Below are positions 41,501 through 52,242 of a DNA stretch of 64,000 nt, piece by piece; the first letter of the stretch is position 1; each line of letters begins with the position of its first letter. The DNA is from Tribonema minus (lineage: Eukaryota > Sar > Xanthophyceae > Tribonematales > Tribonemataceae). A program made the position numbers and the translations under genes. The stretch is from assembly GCA_017506865.1 (NCBI GenBank), contig JAFCMP010000101.1:558001-622000 (forward strand). Reading direction: 5' to 3'. The notes beneath the pieces are model-generated. The model was not told the DNA's origin. It worked only from the letters and a program-made list of their open reading frames with translations, and made no database searches.

Positions 41501-43826
41501 CTACTGGCGACAGCGGCGACATCTCGCTGTTGCAAACACTCGCCTCCGAGCTGAAGGGCTGCTGGGAAAGTTCTTCCAGCATTTCGAGGGTCGGCGGCAG
41601 CGTCGCCGCCGGGTGCGGCAGCCGCGCTGCCGCGCCGTCCTCCGCCGGCGCTGCTGCCGTGGCTGCGCGCTCCGTGTGTGCGGCAAGTACCGCCAGCGCT
41701 GAGGCTGCCGCCGCCGCTGCCGTTGCCGGCGGCTCGCTGTGCCGCCGATGCTGTGACTGAGCCTGCCACTCCTGCGGCCCATGAGGCGACGCTGCTGCGC
41801 GCTGCGCTGGCGTGCCCTGCGCTGCGGCCACTGCTGGTGGCGCAGCTGCCGCCGACGCCGCCGCCGCCGTCGCTGCTGCCGCTGTCGGCTCGCTGCAGCG
41901 CCGGTGCTGCGACTGCTGCTGCCACGGCACGCGCGGCGGCCACTCCGCGCCCGCCTCGAACGGCACCGCCGCCGCGGTCGCGCGCAGCGCCCTCTCCAGC
42001 GCCCCCGCCGCAAGCAGCAGCATCGCGCCCTGCCTCTCGCGCCGCGCGGCGGCGGCAGCGCGCGGCAGCTCGTACGCGGCGCTCGCCGACTCGTCGCCCG
42101 CCGCCGCGCGCTCCTCCACCGCCGCCGCCGCCGCCTCTAGCGCCGCCGCCTCCGCAACGTGGTCCGGCTCCAGCGGCGCCGCCGCCGCCGCCTCCGCCGC
42201 GCGCTCCAGAGCCTCCGTCACCTCCCTGATCGCTGCGTCGAGCGCTGATGCCGTGAGTGCCACGGACTCCAGCGCCGCCGCGTCCTCCGTGTCCTCGGCG
42301 CCGCCGCTGCGCGCGGTCGCGTTCGCCGCGGCGCGCGCCGCCGCCGCCAGCGCCGCCGCGTGCTCCTCTGCTGCGTCTATATCGGCGATCGCTGTGAAAG
42401 CGGCGTCTTCTTCGTCGGCTGTGTGCTCTGCTGCTGTCGAGTTTGCCGCCACTGCAGCTGCGTGTTCCTCCGCCTCCGCGACTGTTTCCGCCGCCAATTG
42501 CGCCGCAGCTCCAGTGCCTGTGTCGGGCGCCTCAGTCTGCGTTGCTTCGAGTGCGACCCCGCCCTCCTCCTGTGCGCCGGTACCAGGAGCTGCAGTGACC
42601 GCGTCGCCGGCAGGAGTGAGAAGTTCCTCCGCTGCCTGGACGAATGGTGCCGTTACGCCCGCCTCGTCCTGCTCTTCGCCGCCTGCTGCAGCGGCGCCAC
42701 CACTGTTCGCAGCATCGCTCAGGAGATCTGCTGCTGCTGAGCGCTCCTGCGCCTGCGCATCGTCGGCTGCAGCAGCGGTAGCGCAGGGGCTGTGGACGTG
42801 GACCGAATCTGCGTCATGCACTTGTGGTGCAGCCGCTGCCGCCGCGCCTGCTGCTGCAGCGCCGCCGCTTGTATCACCATTCGCCGCCGCCGTCAACAGC
42901 GCAGCCTCCGCCGCCTCAGAAGCCGCTGCTGCGGGCAGAACTGTGCAACGCGCAGCTGCGCATTCCGCGTGCGCCGTCACTGCCGCCGTCCCATCACAAC
43001 CCCCCGCTCCTGGCAGAGGCAGCATTGCATCAACCGCTGCCGCTGCCGCCATGTCGGTCGCACCAGCCTCGGCTGCAGCGCGCGCCTGTGTTGTCGCAGC
43101 TGCCGCCGCCTCCTCTTCCGCCGCCGCCGCCGCGCTGGGGCGCCGCCGGCCCGCCCACGGCGCCGGCTGCACCGTCATCGCCGTCAGCCGCACCTGCTTG
43201 ACCTGCTGCAGCACATGCAGCGACGAGCGGTGGTGGCCCAACTGCCTGCCGCCGTCGCCCGCCGCGCCGCCGCCGTCGCCCCCCGCTGCGCGCGCGCCGC
43301 TCCCGCCCGGGGTGGCGCCGCCGCCGGCGCACGCCGCCGGAGCGCTGCCCCTGCGGTCGCAGCAGCGCTCGGCGAGGGGGTTATCCACGAGCTGCGAGGA
43401 GCGGCGGTGGCCGGGGCGCGACGCCGCATCGGCGCTGCGCGTGTGGCGCGCCGCCGCCGCCGCCGCGGAGGAGGACTGCGCGGGGGCGCTGCTGCGGCGG
43501 TCGGGGCGCGCGACGAGAACCTCCTCGATGTCGAAGGCGAGCACCTTGTGGCGCACGTGGAGGGGCGCCTTGTGCTGCTGCGTGTGGTGGTGGTGTTGCG
43601 GCGCCTGCGGAGCACGCGGTTGCGAACGAACGAGCGCAGGAGTGCGAGATCGGTGAATGCGGCGGCTGCTGTGCAGCAGGGGGTGGTGGCGGCGCGCGCC
43701 CGTAAAGTGCAATTGGCGTCTTGAGCGGCTGACTGAAACCGGGAAATGAGCGCGCGCACAATTACGGGTTTGAAGCTCACGGCGTGTGCTATCGCTTGCA
43801 TGCTTGCCGCTTGGCCCGCAGCACAC
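38524..43826 (-). CDS. giant Ala-rich protein with repeated RRxSxP motifs
   Basis: The main exon is an uninterrupted minus-strand frame of about 1390 codons from 43826 to a donor CAG|GTGAAC at 39645. A second exon, about 39013-38524, encodes VLATLYDLLLRQDYHVHGGS...MPRLQLLNAPHWSPLLQTAV and ends EAGSFAAG-stop. The phases of these two pieces do not match directly, so a small exon between them is likely. Most of the protein is Ala-rich disorder, but RRxSxP-type motifs recur at about residues 107, 158, 640 and 697 (RRSSAP, RRGSAP, RRCSEP, RRHSEP), with related HRRSS, HHRSS and RRRPS sites near 140, 199 and 227. A Cys-rich CRCRCFC patch precedes the globular C-terminus. Function unknown. The true start may be downstream of 43826, for example after an acceptor near 43680. 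Confidence 0.6.
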
Positions 43827-45226
43827 CGCAAACTTCCGGCAATAAGCATACTTTCGAGTGTAACAGCGCGCTGCTCCCCTCTCTGGCGACTTCTATCTTG
43901 CAGCCCATCAGCGATGCGCACCTGGTCCTAGCGCCGACCCGAGCGCGTTGCTGCCAAAAGCATTTTTGTTTGCAAGGACTTGTTGAGGATTTTTCCAAGG
44001 GCTTCGCTTTGAAAATTGATCAGTTCATCACACACTCGCGCGCATAGTTTTAACCCTCAAAGCCTGAAGCAGCTGCCAATTGTTGATGTTGTGAATGTCA
44101 TTATTATCAAAATCAAGGCATGAGTCTGTGAGCTGAGCATAGTAAATGACATGAGAGTCAAGGACATTCTAATGATCAAGAAGTGAACAAAATTATAAAT
44201 ATCATGTACTGCAAGGGACACAATAATACAAATAATGCCAGCGGAGCGTTATCGACATGAGCAAAGCGGCCCTCGTGCCGGCTTTTGCATTTTCATAAAG
44301 TTACTGTGGCAAGCACATCATTTCTGCATAAGCGCCAATTTCTGTACCGCTTGATGCATCCCGAATGTGTGCTATAGCAAAACCACCAAATACTATGGGC
44401 AAATAGGTCATGCGTGTGCTTATGAGCCTTTGACGCCATTGCCTTCGCGTCAGCAGGTAATGTTTGAGGTCTGACACCATCACTGGTTGCCGCCTTACAA
44501 CAGCTGACAACACCAGAAACCTGGCACCGTGGACTGAACTGAAAGGTCATATTTTTAGGCACAAGCCACACCAAGACACCACCGCCAGCACCTCAATGAG
44601 TCTGCATGTGTTTAATACAGTGGCGATTCAAACGTGTTCAAGCACTAGTTTCATACAAGCTTTCGCCAGTACATGCAGCGCTACGTTCGCGTGCCTGCCG
44701 CTGCAGCATGAAACATCATCGCCGGCACCTGGACGAGCCTGCATGAGATTGATACCGTGGCGATTCATATACTTTTGAGTGCTAGTCTCATACAAAAGTT
44801 CTCGCCGGTACATGCAGCGCTTTATATCGCAGCCCTACCGCTGCAGCATGGAACATATTGACAAAGGCTTTTTATGTGAACGCATTAATCGACCTGCACA
44901 CCCTCACCTGCTCGCATCCATCGTCATTATCGTGTAGCATAGGCTCCATACTGCAATGCTGAGTCGAGGCCGTAGCCACGCTGTCCGACCTCGAGGCCTT
45001 CCTGATGCCCGGTCCGGAGAGCCAGAAGTCCAGGATCGAGCCGCTGGCAGCAGTCTTCGAATCGCTGTCAAGCCTCTGCTGTATTGGCTCTCTCAGGCCA
45101 CTCATGCCGCTCCGTTTGACCCGTCGCCGCTCCCAGCAGCATTGATCCCTCCTATAGAGAAGTGCATCACGCAGACACCGCTCTTTGAGCTCTCGATTCG
45201 GGAGTTTCAGAATCCTGTTGAAGTTG
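43827..45226. other. between Ala-rich gene and LINE-B; coding-like end
   Basis: The first part is probably the promoter and 5' end of the Ala-rich gene. The last part, about 44956-45233, has plus-strand coding character in two overlapping frames (VEAVATLSDLEAFLMPGPES and FELSIREFQNPVEVALEV), and abuts the LINE-B insertion. It may be the 3' end of a gene upstream of kaptin. Confidence 0.35.
44580..44852. repeat. tandem duplication, about 137 bp x2
   Basis: Both units share GCCRGCACCT, GTGGCGATTCA, GCACTAG/GCTAGT then TCATACA, CCGGTACATGCAGCGCT-like and CCGCTGCAGCATG blocks in the same order. Confidence 0.85.
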
Positions 45227-45233
45227 CGCTTGA
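45227..45233. repeat. target-site duplication of LINE-B copy 1 (left)
   Basis: CGCTTGA, repeated at 52200-52206; the identity extends to CGCTTGAAGTT, with AGTT also being the element's terminal bases. Confidence 0.75.
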
Positions 45234-45297
45234 AGTTGTATATTATGTCCTGGACCGCATGGGGGTTGAGCACACGATAATCGGGCGATAACTAAAT

Positions 45298-48200
45298 CTA
45301 CGGAGGGGCCGGCGGTTCGGCGCTGGCCGGCGAGGGCCGCGGCACTTGCAACAGTGCGATGCGGCGGTAAGCACTGACGTCGCCATCAGGGGCAATGACT
45401 GCGTTCCAGTTGTCGATCACGACACGTGTGAGCGCGCGCTGTAGCGCGAGGGAGGCGCGGCGGCGCCAGAAGGCAACGCGCTGCGCGAGATTGTAGCTGC
45501 CCTGCGAGCTCTGCTCGGCGAGTGCGTGTAGCAGCGCTTGGGTGTCGCGTGACATAGCGCCGAAGTGGTCAAAGGCTGCGGAAAATAGGGTGTGTGTAGT
45601 GGGGTCCAGGGCCCCTGAGACTACGTATGTGTCTATCTTTTCCTGCGAAGCCGATTCAAGCACGCGCTGCACATCGCGCGCGCCCCCCTGAGCCTGACGG
45701 AGGCGGGAGGGACATGAGCTGTCACGTATGGTGACGTCTATGCAACAAGCTACTTCAAAGCCGCCGCGCAGTTTAGTGCACCGGCCTGCCGCTACCGCGT
45801 CGGCGCTCGGCTGCACTTTAGGGACTGGAAGGCAGATCTGGTTGCTGCCGAAGACGATGTCCATGAACTTGTTGAACCCGTGGCGCGCCGCGTAGCGGCG
45901 GAAGGGGGCAAGGGTGTCCCGGTCGAGACCGCGGAGGTGGGCCACCTGCTTGAGCATCTGAAAAAGCGCGTCTGCGAGCAAGTTGTGTCGCGTGACGTTG
46001 AGCCCTTGTGTGCAGCGGCGCAGGTGGGCACCTGACTCCACTGTTTTATGGCACTTGGGGCACCGCGCCGCAGCGGAGGCGGGGCGCTCCACGCCCAGGT
46101 GGCGCCGCAGCGTCTCGCGGAATTCCGGCGGCGACATGGTCTCCGCTGGGTCAGTGCTCGGCAGTTGCGCCAAGAAACCCATGGCCCCCTTAGAGGCACC
46201 GCTGCGCCACGCCGCGACTGCTTCCAACGCATTTGCTGCTTCAAGCCGGCGCAGCTGCGTGGCGGCGAGCGCTGCGTCTAGCACCCGTGATAGCGCGGCT
46301 TGACGCCGCGGCAGCACGGCGGCAGGCGGGGCCTGGGCGGAGCCTGGCTCGCGCGCCGCCGCTGGCGCAGCGCGGCGCGCGCCGGCGCGAGTACGCATGC
46401 CCAGCCCCGCAGCTCCGCCTGCCCGTTGCAGCAGATCGCGCAGTGCCCGCCACGCGCCGTCGTCCTGGCGCCAGTCCTGGTACCAGATCGAGGGCAGGAG
46501 CAGTGCGAGGGCCGCTGCGGCATCATCGCTGCCGCTGCGCAGCTGCTGCAGGCAGGTAGCTATCTGAGTGAAGGTGAAGCCGTAGCGGGCGTGCTCCAGG
46601 ATGCGGCTGCGTGCCGCCACTGGAAACGCCGCCAGTGCCGGTCCCATGCACTCGAGGGTACGCGCAGCAAATGCGGCACATGCACGCGGCGCCGCGCCCA
46701 GCACGCCAAAGCCGCCGCTCCCCAGCCGCAGATGCACGCGTACCTGCTGATGTGCTAGTAGCGTCACCGGGGCCTCGCCACCCCAGTCTGCGCCGCGTAC
46801 CCATGCCACTGCCACCGCCCACAGAGAGGGCGGTGCCGCCGCCGCCGCAACCGCCGGCGGGCTGCGGCAATCGCCACCAGCCGCCGGCACGCCATCGTGG
46901 GCCAGCGGCGTAAGGCCCGCCGATGGCTCCTGCGCCAGCGCAGCCACGGCCGCCAGCGTGATGGCGTCGAAGCGCCGTAGCTCCTCGTGCGTGAGGGATG
47001 GCGCCGTGTTGCGCGCGACATGCCCTGCGCGGGCGGGGACAGCAAGACGCAGAATCGAGAAGGCAGCCTGCACATCCTCCATCTGCACCAGCTCCGCCAC
47101 CAGGCGGTCGGTGCCGGGGGCACGAAGGGTCGCCGCTACGTGTGTGCGCACGAAGTCCTCGGTGCCCACCGGCACCCCCATCAGCGTGACGCCGTCGTCA
47201 CATACTGGTACGGGGACATCGGCGGCGGCGAAGACGGCGGCGGCGCGCTCGCGAGCGCCGCCTGAGGCCGGCACCAGCGCTGCGCATTTCGTGACATTGA
47301 CCTGAATGTTCAGCTCGCTCAGCGCCTGTTGTAAGAAGCAGAAAGCGCGGCCAACGTGGCCGAGCACTGGCGCGTCACAGCTGGGCGTCATGATGGTGAG
47401 GTCATCGAGGTAGCCCGGAAGCGCCAGCTGCGGGAACTTGGCGCGGGCAGCCACCATGGTGCCGCGCAGTGCCAGCGCGAACAGCAGCGGCCCCAATGGG
47501 TCGCCCTGCTGCACGCCCTGTTGGGAGAGGATGATGGCGGCGTCGGCGTGCCCATCTAGGCCAAATTGTAGCCAAGGGGCCCGCCCGGGGCCGTAGATAT
47601 GCTCGACGTAGCCGTACAGGCCAGGCAGATGCTCGGCCACCGCAGTGAGGACTGCCGAGCGCGACAGCGCGTTGAAGGCATTACTGCCGTCAATGGCAAG
47701 GAGCACGCCGCCGCACTCATGCGTGAGCTGCGCCATGAGCGCCACCCTCTCCGCGCCCCCCCGCGCGCCGACCCCAAACTGGCCAATGGGTTCTAGCAGC
47801 GCGGAGACACGGTCTCGGGTGTCCGTGCAAAAGGTGCGGGCGAACAGGCGGCGGATGGTGTCGCCGCACGCGATGGGGCGCGCCTTCGCGCCCACAGCGC
47901 TGAGGCGCGCGGCTGCATGGAGGCGCCAAAAGGGGGCGGGCAGCGTGGCGGGGGTGGAGTACGCCGTGGTACCCAGCCACGCCAGTAGCTCAAGGAGCCA
48001 GTCAACCATGCGCCCCGACGTGTGCGCCGTGTGCCGGACGCACTGCTGGAGGTGGGAGTTGCGCAGCCCAGAGGGACCGGCGGCCGAGCCAGGGTTGGCG
48101 GCGAGGATGGCCTCACGTAGCCCGTCCGCTGTGAACGAAGCGCAGTTGAGTGGTGCCGGCGCCGCCAGCGCCGCCGCCGCCACTGAGCTGCGCGCCCGCG

Positions 48201-49470
48201 ATGCCGCGGCATCCAGCTTCGCAGGCGCATCGCCAGCTGGGTGTTTAGCCTGCAGTTTATGCAAGGTAGCGGAGTCGCGGGGGGCAGATGTGTCAGTGCC
48301 CTCCGCCAGCAGCCGCGCGGCGCGCCCGACGCCGCCCGGCTGCCGCGCCGTCGCCGCCGCGCGCTCGCGGACTGCCGCCGCCGCCTCCGTCATGGACCTA
48401 GCGCGACGCGCGCACGCACGGGCGGCGCCACGGCGGCAGAAGGCCAGCGCTGTGCGCGTGAGTAGCTCCAGCTCGCCTGCCGCGAAGGCCGCGAAACGGT
48501 GCGCCCGCGGCAGGGAGCCGTCGGGCACTAGCAGCAGGCACGGCAGCAGATGCAGCAGCTTGCACCATGCACTCGCTGTAGCGGACGCCTGCGCCGCTGC
48601 CTCGGCACCGTGCGCCTGCGCTACCGCCGTTTGCGCCTCCCGGAGGCCCGCCAGCGTGGCCGTCAAAGCGGCCGTGAAGTCCGAGCGGTGCTCCAGGCGA
48701 ATGCGGCGGCCAACCACCAGTTGCTGCTGCAGTACGTAGTCAAAGGAGAGTTCGTCCAGCGCTGCGCGCGCGGGCGAGAGCGGCGCGAGCGTCCAGAGCG
48801 GAAGCGCGCTGCGCCACGTTGGCCCTGCCGCAGCCACCGCGGCAGCTGCGCGGGCGCCGTGGCCCTGCGTGCCGCCACTGGCTGTAGGGAGGGGGAGAAT
48901 GGGGGGCAGAGGCGCGACGCCGCGAGGCCCGCGCGGCCGCTGCGTTGTGCTCGCGGGCCGGGATTTGTCGAGGTGCTTGCGCAGGTGCAACTTCGTGAGC
49001 ACGCACCCTGGCTCGCCGCACGAGACGCATGCGCAGAGTACCAGCTCAGGTTCCACGGCGCGGTAGGTGCCCTCGCCAGCGCGGTGGAGGGTCAGACACT
49101 CGGCGTCAATCACCTGCACACGCGTGAGGAAATCTGCAGGCATATCCGGATGCTCGCGGCGCTGGTGATCCGCCAGCGCCGTGGCGATGCGGCGCGCCAG
49201 CGCCGGCGACGCTGATGTCTGCGCGGTGAGCGTGTGCGCCTCCCCGTTCCTGCGAAGGCGCGGTTTGGGCACTGGCACCCGAAAGAGGCAGCCAGTGTCA
49301 TGTAAAGGGCAGCGCGGATAAATGGCAGCCGTTGCAGGCTGAGCGGGCGCCTGCACTGCCTCGGGCTGCGCCGCCGGCGGATCTGTGCCCGCCGCGGCAG
49401 CCGCTGCTGCAGCAGCAGCTGCCGCAAAGGCCGCTGGTGCGGCTCCCCCTGAAGTAGAGTCGAACATCAT
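45298..49470 (-). CDS. LINE-B ORF2: zinc fingers, reverse transcriptase, CCHC, RLE-like
   Basis: An intact 1390-codon frame. N-terminal zinc-finger-like patterns are present (CPLHDTGC...HQRREH near residues 54-105, and CVSCGEPGC...HLRKH near 150-170), as in RLE-type elements. RT motif A is AIDGSNAFN (about 590), B GVQQGDPLGPLLF (about 653), C PGYLDDLTI (about 686). The C-terminus has CPKC...H...C (about 1137), TRHN (about 1160) and ...PSADAV...IDVTIRD (about 1225-1245), which fits the RLE layout of R2/NeSL-related families. The frame is preserved, so the copy could be active or recently active. It starts 33 bp after the end of ORF1 and ends with TAG. Confidence 0.92.
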   Translation of the reverse strand: MMFDSTSGGAAPAAFAAAAAAAAAAAAGTDPPAAQPEAVQAPAQPATAAIYPRCPLHDTGCLFRVPVPKPRLRRNGEAHTLTAQTSASPALARRIATALADHQRREHPDMPADFLTRVQVIDAECLTLHRAGEGTYRAVEPELVLCACVSCGEPGCVLTKLHLRKHLDKSRPASTTQRPRGPRGVAPLPPILPLPTASGGTQGHGARAAAAVAAAGPTWRSALPLWTLAPLSPARAALDELSFDYVLQQQLVVGRRIRLEHRSDFTAALTATLAGLREAQTAVAQAHGAEAAAQASATASAWCKLLHLLPCLLLVPDGSLPRAHRFAAFAAGELELLTRTALAFCRRGAARACARRARSMTEAAAAVRERAAATARQPGGVGRAARLLAEGTDTSAPRDSATLHKLQAKHPAGDAPAKLDAAASRARSSVAAAALAAPAPLNCASFTADGLREAILAANPGSAAGPSGLRNSHLQQCVRHTAHTSGRMVDWLLELLAWLGTTAYSTPATLPAPFWRLHAAARLSAVGAKARPIACGDTIRRLFARTFCTDTRDRVSALLEPIGQFGVGARGGAERVALMAQLTHECGGVLLAIDGSNAFNALSRSAVLTAVAEHLPGLYGYVEHIYGPGRAPWLQFGLDGHADAAIILSQQGVQQGDPLGPLLFALALRGTMVAARAKFPQLALPGYLDDLTIMTPSCDAPVLGHVGRAFCFLQQALSELNIQVNVTKCAALVPASGGARERAAAVFAAADVPVPVCDDGVTLMGVPVGTEDFVRTHVAATLRAPGTDRLVAELVQMEDVQAAFSILRLAVPARAGHVARNTAPSLTHEELRRFDAITLAAVAALAQEPSAGLTPLAHDGVPAAGGDCRSPPAVAAAAAPPSLWAVAVAWVRGADWGGEAPVTLLAHQQVRVHLRLGSGGFGVLGAAPRACAAFAARTLECMGPALAAFPVAARSRILEHARYGFTFTQIATCLQQLRSGSDDAAAALALLLPSIWYQDWRQDDGAWRALRDLLQRAGGAAGLGMRTRAGARRAAPAAAREPGSAQAPPAAVLPRRQAALSRVLDAALAATQLRRLEAANALEAVAAWRSGASKGAMGFLAQLPSTDPAETMSPPEFRETLRRHLGVERPASAAARCPKCHKTVESGAHLRRCTQGLNVTRHNLLADALFQMLKQVAHLRGLDRDTLAPFRRYAARHGFNKFMDIVFGSNQICLPVPKVQPSADAVAAGRCTKLRGGFEVACCIDVTIRDSSCPSRLRQAQGGARDVQRVLESASQEKIDTYVVSGALDPTTHTLFSAAFDHFGAMSRDTQALLHALAEQSSQGSYNLAQRVAFWRRRASLALQRALTRVVIDNWNAVIAPDGDVSAYRRIALLQVPRPSPASAEPPAPP

Positions 49471-49503
49471 TACGATGAATGAGGGGAGCGCCGCACCGGC
49501 GGC

Positions 49504-52162
49504 TTACAGGCCCGAGGCGCCGCCGCCTCCCTCCGGTGCCGGCGGCGGCGCCGTCAAGGTGCAGAGGAAGCGGTCGGCGGCGGACTGACCCTGAGGCAGC
49601 CCGCGCGAAGGGCGTGCAGCGGGGGGTTCCGCCGCCGAGCCCGGCGTGCGCTCAGCAGCCGTGCGCTTGCGGCTGGGGCGGGGTGTGCCACTGTCGGACA
49701 TAAGCGCGCTGCTGTCACTGGCAGGCATGGGGGGCTGCCCGCTGCGCGAGGGGGAGGCGCTGCAGCCGCTGCCGTGCCGAGCCGCTGGCGACGATGCGCG
49801 CCGACACCGCGAGCGCCCGCGTGAGCAGGAGCGCGGCGGCTGCCGCGGCGCCGCCGCTGCCTCCGGTGCCACCGCGGGGTCTGCTGCCGCACATGCGGCC
49901 GCTCCCGCTGCCGCGCCGGCAGCACCTACAGCAGGCGGCGGCGCGCCCGCAGCCTCCGCCGCGGCGGCGCCCGCCGGCGCCGCGCCCGCCGCCTCCGCCG
50001 CGGCGGCGCCCGCCGCCGCCGCGCCTGCCGCCTCCGCGCCCGCCGCCGCCGTTGCCCCGTCCGCCGCCACTGCGGCCGCCGCGCCAGCCGCTTCAGAGCT
50101 AGCCTCAAGGTCTCCCGCCACGGGCATGGTGGCCACCGCGCCGGCGGCGTCCGCCGCCGGCACCGCCACGCGCGCAGCGCGCGCCGCTTCCGCTGTCAGC
50201 TGCGCCTCGAGTCGAGCGGTCGCTGCAGCGTTGCGCACCTGCTCTCCTTCGCGCAGGCTCCGTTGCTGCGACGCCAGCCGTTCCGCACGAACTTGCTCTG
50301 CCAGAGACCGGTCACAATCGGCCTCAGCAGCCCGCTTTCCCGCCTCGGCGGCTGCCAGCCGTATTGTCAGTGCCTTGACCTGCTGCTGCAGCCCCTTCCG
50401 CACGGTCCTCCCCTCCATGATGGCCCCCTGCAGCTGCTGAATGCGCTGCTCCTGGCCCAGCTGCGCAGGGTCCGCGTCGGCCGGCCGGCGGCGGCGGCGA
50501 GGCGCCCGGCGACGCGCTCGCCCGCGCGGGTGTCGAGGCGGCGGCAGCGTCCGTCGCGGCGGCGCCGGTCGCCGCCGGCGCTGGGGGCTGCGAGGCGGCG
50601 GCGCCGGTGGGCGCACGCTGCGTCGCGGCGGCTGCCGCCGCGGCTGGAGCCGCGGCTACCGCAGGGTCACCGGCCGCTGTGCCAGCGGCGGCAGCTGGCG
50701 TGGTGCAGATGGCGGGGAGCGTGGTGTGTGCGCAACGCGCTGCCCGGCACTGCTGACCTGGGCGCGTGAAGTGCCGTCGCAGGCAGGACGGGCACGCCGT
50801 CAGATTATCTGGGCCCAGCAGCCGCAGCGCTACTTCCGTGCCGTCCACTGTGCATAGGACCGAGTGCGCGAGTTGCCGCGCCACGCCGCGGGCCACTGTG
50901 AGCTCCCAAACACCAGCGGCGCCTGGCGATGCCGCCGACGCCGGCGCCGCGGATAAGGCCGCACCGCCAATGCCCACGCCACAGGTCTTCAGAGCGCTGG
51001 CCAGCAGCAGAAAGGCGGCGGAAGTACCGCCGCCGCCCGCCCGCAAGCGCACCGGCGCGATGGGCACGCCAGGAGCTGCGAGTGCGGGCGCAAGCAGCAT
51101 TGCAAGCTGCGCTGCAGACCACGCAGCCGGCGCGCCGCGCACAGTCACCGTGACCGGGGCGCTCATGTCACCAGCGCGGGCGATGCGCAAGCGGAAGCCG
51201 CTGTAGCTGAAGTCAGCGGAGTCGCCGGCCGCGCCGAGAGCCGCGTCAACGAGCGCAGCCGGCGCACGCAAGCATAGCACGCAGAAGTCATCGCGAGGCG
51301 ACAGCGGCGCCAGCGTCTCTGCACCCTTGAGCAAGGATGCAAGCGAGGCAGCGTCTACGGCGCCCGCCCTCGCCGCCTCATGCATGTACGTGAGCGCCGT
51401 CGCTAGCAGCTGCTGGCGCCCCCGCGTGAGTCGGGCGCGGCGCTGGGCGGCCGCCGCTGGGGTGCTGCGCTCGCGTTCGTGAGGCTGACGGGCCGGCGCG
51501 AGCTCCGCTAACAGTGCGCGGACACTGGCCGGCAAGGCAGCCAAGTGCTCCTGGTTGTAGCAGGAGACAGAATCCACCGTAAAGGATGTGTAGTCCGCGC
51601 CAGCTGCCGCAGCAGGTGGTACAAACGGCTGTCCTTCTACTGTCTGGCGGCCCTGCAGGCGCGCTGCCGCTGCCATGAGGCGACCCGCAGCGGCTCCGCC
51701 CTTGCGCCCCGCCGCCGCTACAGCGGGGGGAACGAAGAAGTACTGCTCCTGATCAGCAGCCTGAAACATCGCGCGTGCCTGCTGGTCCAGTTGCTCCCGC
51801 GTGAAGGCGGACGAGGCAGCAGTGTAGCTGCCTCGGGGAGTGAAGTAGGCTGCATCGTGGCCGTGCAGCAGCCGTGCCTCCTCCCGAAGCAGGTTGCTCT
51901 TCGCTGTAAGCGACGGGACTGTTGTCGCAATTTTGGCGGCTTTGGCCGCCCACGAGGCAGCAGCGGCGGGAGGGGTGGTCGCACGACCAGTTGGACCAGC
52001 TGGCGTGTCGCCAGTCGCCGCTGGCAGCACCACCTCCATCGCTTCAGATGCCATGAAACGACTTGAAGTTGAAAGTGGGGCGGGCCCCTGCCCCGCCCCT
52101 GAGACACTGTGGCGGCTGCCCCTCGCTGAGGGTGCCGAGCGTTGGCTGAACAGCAGGCACAC
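49504..52162 (-). CDS. LINE-B ORF1: gag-like protein, one frame break
   Basis: From ATG at 52162 the frame encodes an Ala-rich protein with a CPSCLRRHFTRPGQQCRAARC zinc-binding-like cluster at about 50740-50800. Near 50485, within a CCG-rich run, the natural continuation (PADADPAQLGQEQRIQQLQ, a likely coiled coil to about 50200) lies in the +1 frame and ends at 49504. This is either a one-base indel or a slippage site. The original frame runs on to a stop at 50324 with no structured sequence. ORF1 products of LINEs bind element RNA; here that role is inferred from position and the Cys/His cluster. Confidence 0.72.
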
Positions 52163-52199
52163 AGGGTGGGATTCACCAACGTGGCGTCAGCAAAATCCA

Positions 52200-52206
52200 C
52201 GCTTGA
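52200..52206. repeat. target-site duplication of LINE-B copy 1 (right)
   Basis: CGCTTGA, repeated at 45227-45233. Confidence 0.75.
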
Positions 52207-52242
52207 AGTTCCATTTGATTTTGAGAGGTGCGCACGCTGTTG

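Larger units (their letters stand above)
45234..52199 (-). mobile_element. LINE-B copy 1, nearly full-length non-LTR retrotransposon
   Basis: About 7.0 kb with two ORFs. Its 3' end (minus strand GGTCCAGGACATAATATACA then ACT) is identical to that of the copy at 61024. A direct repeat CGCTTGA (or CGCTTGAAGTT) flanks it. The 5' end lies 37 bp before the first ATG of ORF1. The right junction is 43 bp from the kaptin start codon, on the opposite strand. There is no poly-A tail. Confidence 0.88.

Noticed and set aside
39988..43656. Plus-strand Ala/Ser-rich ORFs of 364 and 614 codons
   Set aside because: GCN-rich sequence stays open on both strands. The minus strand has one continuous 1414-codon frame, acidic blocks, RRxSxP motifs and a plausible splice donor, so the plus ORFs are shadows.
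47645..48739. 364-codon plus-strand ORF opposite LINE-B
   Set aside because: Antisense to the intact RT frame, which has all catalytic motifs.
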